Positions 6,901 to 8,847 of a stretch of 8,847 bases of DNA are shown in pieces. A program made the position numbers and the translations under genes. The notes beneath the pieces are model-generated. The model had not been told where the DNA came from and made no database searches. It saw only the letters and a list, made by a program, of their open reading frames with translations. Source of the stretch: Thermoflexales bacterium (lineage in GTDB: Bacteria > Chloroflexota > Anaerolineae > Fen-1058); contig JAFGFO010000485.1 in NCBI GenBank assembly GCA_016931085.1, positions 1 to 8,847 on the forward strand, in the 5' to 3' direction. Numbering within the stretch: position 1 is the stretch's first letter; each line of letters starts with the position of its first letter.

Positions 6901-7147
6901 CGTCAACGTCACCTTGCCGGCGACGTCCACATGGCGCTTGACGTACTATCACCAGGCCTCCCCGGCGCTGAGCGCGACTGTCCCGCTCAGCGCCACGCGC
7001 GCCTACAGCTTGACGGGGCTGGCCAACTACCAGTTATACACCGTCACGCTCAACGCGATGCTGGATCACGCTCCATTCCTGACCGACACGGTGCGCGTGA
7101 TGCCGAGCGGTATCATGGTGTATCTGCCGCTCGTCTTGAAGAATTGA
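3980..7147 (+). CDS. Secreted multidomain glycosidase-like protein (PKD, LamG, GH-A-like barrel)
   Basis: This is an exported 1055-aa protein. A signal peptide (1-25) ends in AWA-A. Residues 35-141 form a PKD-like beta domain (YEWDLGDD at 70-77; HIFMRPGTFTVTLTVS at 98-113). Residues 155-350 form a LamG/ConA-like domain (HWHHYALTYDG at 275-285, VRIFVDGRE, FDGLVDELRIYGAALS), probably for carbohydrate binding. A strand-rich linker leads to a barrel from about 446 that resembles clan GH-A glycosidases: VDGQPFF at 458-464, GWGWGDEQN at 552-560 with E558 the candidate acid/base, DVYP at 635-638, and VPVMSSVE at 673-680 with E680 a possible nucleophile. Strand 8 would be GIKGVNWFLYRE (712-723). The C-terminal part is beta-rich and ends VYLPLVLKN. 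The polysaccharide target cannot be read from the sequence. AAAGGAGG sits 4 nt before the ATG. The gene stands alone, with its own promoter and terminator. Catalytic residues are inferred, not established. Confidence 0.85.
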   Translation: MKSIRLFGFVTLLCLLGALSSAWAASPQLGTLTPTIDIEPSANVDIGEDVLFDASGTTYVGSGDLSRARYEWDLGDDYVIKYGDPFYYSADGGIAVTHIFMRPGTFTVTLTVSLWENFQTDGTPIGSPVDVATTTTHITVSGQPPRLPPWPAATAWLDMALDGNLADSSANGLAASWQDGTASFVQGKAAQAAKLDGERYISVADPGGVFNGLDEFTLSFWAKKNAKGDYGCLVDKPGQFRVTISSGGTIQVRVTTVNGNADVSAYNIWEIDNAHWHHYALTYDGAAVRIFVDGRERGSQAHTGALAGSTDSLLLGKRTSEPAIFDGLVDELRIYGAALSLRDISTAFELWHAPYHGRIAQYIYAQVPGAVYSDPANKLRVTVAGDSSYSAVLVDKANLAAEEKFLLRNENLPAGNYTLTAQLLDAGGGVLDEIREKFAKPYAGRPRVGIDENNAYIVDGQPFFAIMPWMVDEDKMDIWRLYLNGGTVVGYYPEDNIDTWTQYLDAAEKRGLYIVGPVEWEGAGVRYHTRNWDMGQLEAYVNATKDHPALFGWGWGDEQNMGNYSQRNPAQAMDAWTYKCHQLDPHHLVAPSQYGHRYLPYYGFPDGMQRPYNYLFNADSFGGKKHFIFDTFMFDVYPLEFHYNPALAEPDRGMYAAYATAMDYARAQNYDLVPVMSSVEGVNISETDAQYPMPGPTPGQVRMMAWMHVVHGIKGVNWFLYREYLRPPENLGVMAEFADQIAYYAPIVLGPPASRTLTDTANTRGSLVDTMIRETEDEVYVFAVRVTEPDFEQDRDGQPREAHSIDVSFELGGLEGQWEAAEVFGQFETVCEDHGSAEGGRTFNFTLNQAPLKPGSLIVHGLWPQRPDRLVWIPAFDRGNGVISGTIFGTVDAAGTVNYQTGQVSLTFEEVITPGTAGVRATYTPLRPDRVIPIADGRFQDSFAREQARIYKIVKEPLVLQGLPGNATIYLDWDVNVTLPATSTWRLTYYHQASPALSATVPLSATRAYSLTGLANYQLYTVTLNAMLDHAPFLTDTVRVMPSGIMVYLPLVLKN

Positions 7148-7165
7148 AGGGCTGGTGCGCGCGAC

Positions 7166-7194
7166 TTGCGCTTTTTTCACGAGTGTGGTAAACT
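7166..7194 (+). promoter_or_regulatory. Possible promoter immediately before the terminator hairpin
   Basis: TTGCGC (7166-7171), a 17-bp spacer and TAAACT (7189-7194) with a TGn extension (TGGTAAACT) form a plausible sigma-70 promoter. The start would fall near 7201, exactly at the base of the hairpin at 7201-7227. It would either make a very short RNA or contribute read-through to the transporter. The hexamers match only moderately. Confidence 0.3.
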
Positions 7195-7200
7195 AGCTTC

Positions 7201-7235
7201 TGTCGAGCAGCACTGCGCTGCTCGACATTATTTTT
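7201..7235 (+). terminator. Intrinsic terminator after the glycosidase-like gene
   Basis: TGTCGAGCAGC (7201-7211) pairs perfectly with GCTGCTCGACA (7217-7227) around a 5-nt loop, an 11-bp GC-rich stem followed at once by TTATTTTTG. It lies 53 nt after the stop at 7147 and is well suited to end that transcript. Confidence 0.8.
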
Positions 7236-7243
7236 GTATCTTT

Positions 7244-7337
7244 TCAAAAAAGCGGGGCGATGGAAGACTTCCGAAGTCTTTAGGACTTCGGAAGTCTGGC
7301 TCGCGTGCTTGATTTCCCCGAATTATTGAGATGATAC
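7244..7337 (+). repeat. Left inverted repeat flanking the MFS transporter
   Basis: This ~94-bp segment is repeated in inverted orientation at 8755-8847. The outer part matches in uninterrupted blocks of 14, 22 and 17 bp, a middle section of about 15 bp has diverged, and the inner 22 bp (7316-7337) matches at 20 positions. It carries its own hairpin: the 14-nt arm at 7265-7278 pairs perfectly with 7284-7297 around TTTAG. Each arm is itself almost palindromic (AGACTTC-CGAAGTC). It could be a terminal repeat of a cassette, a MITE-like element, or an interspersed repeat used as a transcription terminator. Confidence 0.85.
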
Positions 7338-7411
7338 TTATTTTTAATACAAACGCGAGCGCGCAGGCCGACGCATCCCTATGCGCCGGCTCAATCGTTT
7401 GTATAGACTGA
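7331..7411 (+). CDS. Possible 26-aa leader ORF upstream of MFS gene
   Basis: ATG at 7331 opens 26 codons beginning MILIFNTN and ending SIVCID, with the TGA (7409-7411) inside the 5' arm of the downstream terminator hairpin. The start MILIF is reminiscent of the macrolide-sensing leader peptide of msrD (MYLIFM), which may be coincidence. No convincing Shine-Dalgarno precedes it (only GAG next to the ATG), and the start codon is in the edge of the inverted repeat. If transcription starts downstream near 7345, this ORF could not be used. Low confidence. Confidence 0.22.
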   Translation: MILIFNTNASAQADASLCAGSIVCID

Positions 7412-7422
7412 GGGCGGGATAG
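7381..7422 (+). CDS. Possible 13-aa Arg-rich leader peptide
   Basis: ATG 7381 encodes MRRLNRLYRLRAG and stops at TAG 7420-7422, which lies at the top of the stem and the first loop base of the terminator hairpin. It has five arginines in thirteen residues and an R-L-R motif at 9-11; the R/K-x-R/K pattern is a known macrolide-dependent ribosome arrest motif, as in ErmDL. A ribosome held there would cover the 5' arm of the terminator. The ribosome binding site is poor (AGG about 13 nt upstream), so translation is uncertain. Confidence 0.3.
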   Translation: MRRLNRLYRLRAG

Positions 7423-7447
7423 GCTATCCTGCCCTCAGATATTTTTT
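7408..7447 (+). terminator. Terminator-like hairpin just before the MFS Shine-Dalgarno
   Basis: The arm 7408-7421 pairs with 7425-7438 over 14 bp (one G-U pair) around the loop GGC, followed by ATA and six T residues (7442-7447). This is a strong intrinsic terminator, yet it sits 5 nt before AAGGAG and 17 nt before the MFS start codon, inside what should be the 5' leader. Expression of the transporter would need read-through or antitermination, unless a promoter lies within the hairpin, which I do not see. Confidence 0.75.
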
Positions 7448-7464
7448 AAACAAGGAGTAAACCA

Positions 7465-8751
7465 ATGTCAACTCGTATCGCATCGCACTCAAAGCTGGAC
7501 GCGGCCGGCCGCTCGCCTGACCTGGCCCCCTTTTTCGTCGTCTGGAGCGGGCAGGCCTTCTCGCTGCTGGGCAGCCAACTGGTGCAATTTGCGCTGGTCT
7601 GGTGGTTGACCAAGACCTCCGGCTCTGCCACGGTGCTGGCTATGGCCTCTCTGACGGCCTTGCTGCCGCCCGTCTTGATCGGGCCGTTTGCCGGCGCACT
7701 GGTGGATCGCTGGAACCGGCGCGCGGTGATGATCGCGGCCGACAGCCTCATCGCCCTGGCGACGGGCGGACTGGCGCTGCTGTACGCGGCCGGGGTCGTG
7801 CAAATTTGGCACATCTATGCCCTCATGTTCATCCGGGCGCTGGGCAGCGCCTTTCACTGGCCGGCCATGCAGGCCTCGACTTCGTTGATGGTGCCAGAAC
7901 GGCACCTGTCGCGCATCGCCGGCTTGAACCAGAGTCTCAATGGCCTGATCAACATTGTCTCGCCGTTGTTGGGGGCGATGCTACTCGAGGCACTGCCGAT
8001 GCAGGGGGTGTTGGCCATCGACGTGCTCAGCGCCGGCCTGGCAGTCGCGCCGTTGTTTTTCGTTCATATTCCGCAGCCAGCGCCTTCGCTCGAGCGGGGA
8101 ACACAGTTCTCGGTGCTGGCCGACGTGCGCGATGGACTGCGCTTTGTGTGGCAGTGGACCGGCCTGGCGCTGCTGGTCGCCATTATTGGCCTGCTGCACC
8201 TGGTGGCCGTGCCGGCCTTCGCGCTCGTTCCCATCCTGGTCACCGATCGCCTTAACGGCGGGGCTATCCAATTGGCCTGGCTGCAATCGGCGCTGGGGAT
8301 CGGCATGGTGGTGGGGGGACTGACGCTGAGTGTGTGGGGCGGCTTCAAGCGCCGGGTCGTGACTGTAACCCTGGCCTTGGTGTCGATTGGCGCCGGGCTA
8401 ACGGTGATGGGCCTGCTGCCCGCCACGGCTTTGCTGCTGGCAGTCGGCGCGATGTTCGGCATCGGCTTTATGCTGCCTATGGTCAGCGGCTCGATTCAGG
8501 CCGTGCTGCAGGCCACCGTCCCGCCCGACATGCAGGGGCGTGTGTTTACCCTGGTCACGAGCGGCTCGTCGGCCATGTCCCCGCTCGGCATGCTCATCGC
8601 CGGGCCGTTCGCGGACGCCAGGGGGGTGCAGCTTTGGTACCTGCTCACCGGCCTTCTCATGAGCGTTGTGGGCGTGGGCATGTTTTTCATCCCGGCGCTA
8701 TCCCGCATCGAAGAAAAACACGCGTGCCCGCCGCCCACCCTCAAGGGCTAG
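7465..8751 (+). CDS. MFS efflux transporter, DHA3 (macrolide-efflux/EntS) type
   Basis: This 428-aa membrane protein has about twelve predicted TM segments (roughly 23-45, 55-78, 88-108, 112-132, 155-175, 180-200, 232-257, 268-290, 298-318, 320-345, 362-385, 388-410), the usual length for the family. Motif A is clear between TM2 and TM3: GPFAGALVDRWNRR (73-86). Other family marks are the N-terminal WSGQAFSLLGSQL, LNQSLNGLINIVSPLLG (154-170) and QATVPPDMQGRVFTLV (349-364), the last typical of the MefA-like MFS_3 group. These export drugs or siderophores with proton exchange; the substrate here is not readable. AAGGAG lies 7 nt before the ATG. No regulator is adjacent. A terminator hairpin in the leader and flanking inverted repeats (the right one starts 3 nt after the stop) set it off as a self-contained unit. 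Confidence 0.9.
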   Translation: MSTRIASHSKLDAAGRSPDLAPFFVVWSGQAFSLLGSQLVQFALVWWLTKTSGSATVLAMASLTALLPPVLIGPFAGALVDRWNRRAVMIAADSLIALATGGLALLYAAGVVQIWHIYALMFIRALGSAFHWPAMQASTSLMVPERHLSRIAGLNQSLNGLINIVSPLLGAMLLEALPMQGVLAIDVLSAGLAVAPLFFVHIPQPAPSLERGTQFSVLADVRDGLRFVWQWTGLALLVAIIGLLHLVAVPAFALVPILVTDRLNGGAIQLAWLQSALGIGMVVGGLTLSVWGGFKRRVVTVTLALVSIGAGLTVMGLLPATALLLAVGAMFGIGFMLPMVSGSIQAVLQATVPPDMQGRVFTLVTSGSSAMSPLGMLIAGPFADARGVQLWYLLTGLLMSVVGVGMFFIPALSRIEEKHACPPPTLKG

Positions 8752-8754
8752 CTC

Positions 8755-8847
8755 GTATCCTCTCAATATTTCGGGGCCGCCGGGCTTCGGGCCAGACTTC
8801 CGAAGTCTAAGAAGACTTCGGAAGTCTTCCATCCCCCGCTTTTTTGA
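8755..8847 (-). repeat. Right inverted repeat flanking the MFS transporter
   Basis: This is the inverted copy of 7244-7337, running to the last base of the window, so its true outer end may lie outside. Its hairpin is even better than in the left copy: AGACTTCCGAAGTCT (8794-8808) pairs over 15 bp with 8813-8827 around AAGA. The stem could help end the transporter transcript, although no T-run follows it directly on the plus strand; a T-rich stretch comes only at 8840-8845. Confidence 0.85.

Larger units (their letters stand above)
7345..7464 (+). promoter_or_regulatory. Structured 5' leader (attenuator candidate) of the MFS gene
   Basis: ATACAAACG (7347-7355) pairs perfectly with CGTTTGTAT (7396-7404), enclosing an inner hairpin (7367-7376 with 7381-7390, loop CCCT, one A-C mismatch). 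Only 3 nt later the terminator hairpin begins (7408), then the T-run, and the Shine-Dalgarno AAGGAG at 7452-7457. A weak promoter (TTGATT at 7309-7314, 18 bp, GATACT at 7333-7338) would start RNA near 7345. The order stem-loop, terminator, ribosome site is that of a transcription attenuator or riboswitch. I do not recognise a known riboswitch class. Confidence 0.5.

Noticed and set aside
4715..6952. A 745-aa open frame on the minus strand opposite the glycosidase-like gene
   Set aside because: It lies wholly antisense to a gene with a clear signal peptide and recognisable domains. Its product is low-complexity, rich in H, R, V and G, and matches no family, as expected for a GC-rich shadow frame.
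7159..7178. GCGC-GACTT-GCGC followed by T6 as a first terminator after the glycosidase-like gene
   Set aside because: The stem is only 4 bp. The 11-bp hairpin at 7201-7227 is the convincing terminator.
7265..8827. CRISPR-like repeats from the AGACTTCCGAAGTCT units
   Set aside because: There are only two locations, in inverted orientation and 1.5 kb apart around a gene, with no spacer periodicity.

Overview
The window looks like chromosomal DNA from a fairly GC-rich member of the Chloroflexota, probably an Anaerolineae-type lineage. This is inference. It rests on the ending YLPLVLKN on a large secreted protein, the remains of a SARP/AfsR-type regulator, a 68-residue protein of a style I remember from that phylum, and lipoproteins built from PD40 and TPR repeats. 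No marker gene is present to prove it.

Left part, minus strand (146-3361): three genes read leftwards and probably form one transcription unit. They are a 68-aa conserved-looking small protein, a 253-aa lipoprotein of unknown function, and a 715-aa lipoprotein that joins an MmpS-like domain, a six-repeat PD40 (TolB-like) propeller and five TPRs. The likely promoter is an extended -10 on the minus strand at 3411-3419. Just upstream of it lie two identical heptamers with a 4-bp spacer, the layout used by SARP activators.

Middle (3464-3893), plus strand: a good sigma-70 promoter faces the opposite way and leads into what looks like the two ends of a long BTAD/AfsR-like regulator joined by a large out-of-frame internal deletion. 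The neighbouring heptamer pair may be an operator left from, or still used by, that regulator family.

Right-centre (3921-7235), plus strand: an extended -10 promoter, a strong Shine-Dalgarno sequence and a 1055-aa secreted protein. The protein has a signal peptide, a PKD-like domain, a LamG/ConA-like domain, a clan GH-A-like glycosidase barrel and C-terminal beta domains. A clear hairpin plus T-tract terminator follows.

Right end (7244-8847): a 428-aa MFS drug-efflux-type transporter. Its leader is highly structured and ends in a strong intrinsic-terminator hairpin only 5 nt before the Shine-Dalgarno sequence. Two short ORFs overlap this leader; one encodes an Arg-rich 13-mer with an R-L-R motif and stops in the terminator loop. 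That is the arrangement expected of antibiotic-responsive attenuation. The whole transporter unit lies between two ~94-bp inverted repeats, each with a near-perfect internal hairpin, so it may be a small mobile or recombining cassette.

The most promising leads are the attenuator-like leader inside the inverted-repeat-bounded efflux cassette, and the SARP-type heptamer repeats beside a collapsed SARP gene and facing a lipoprotein operon.
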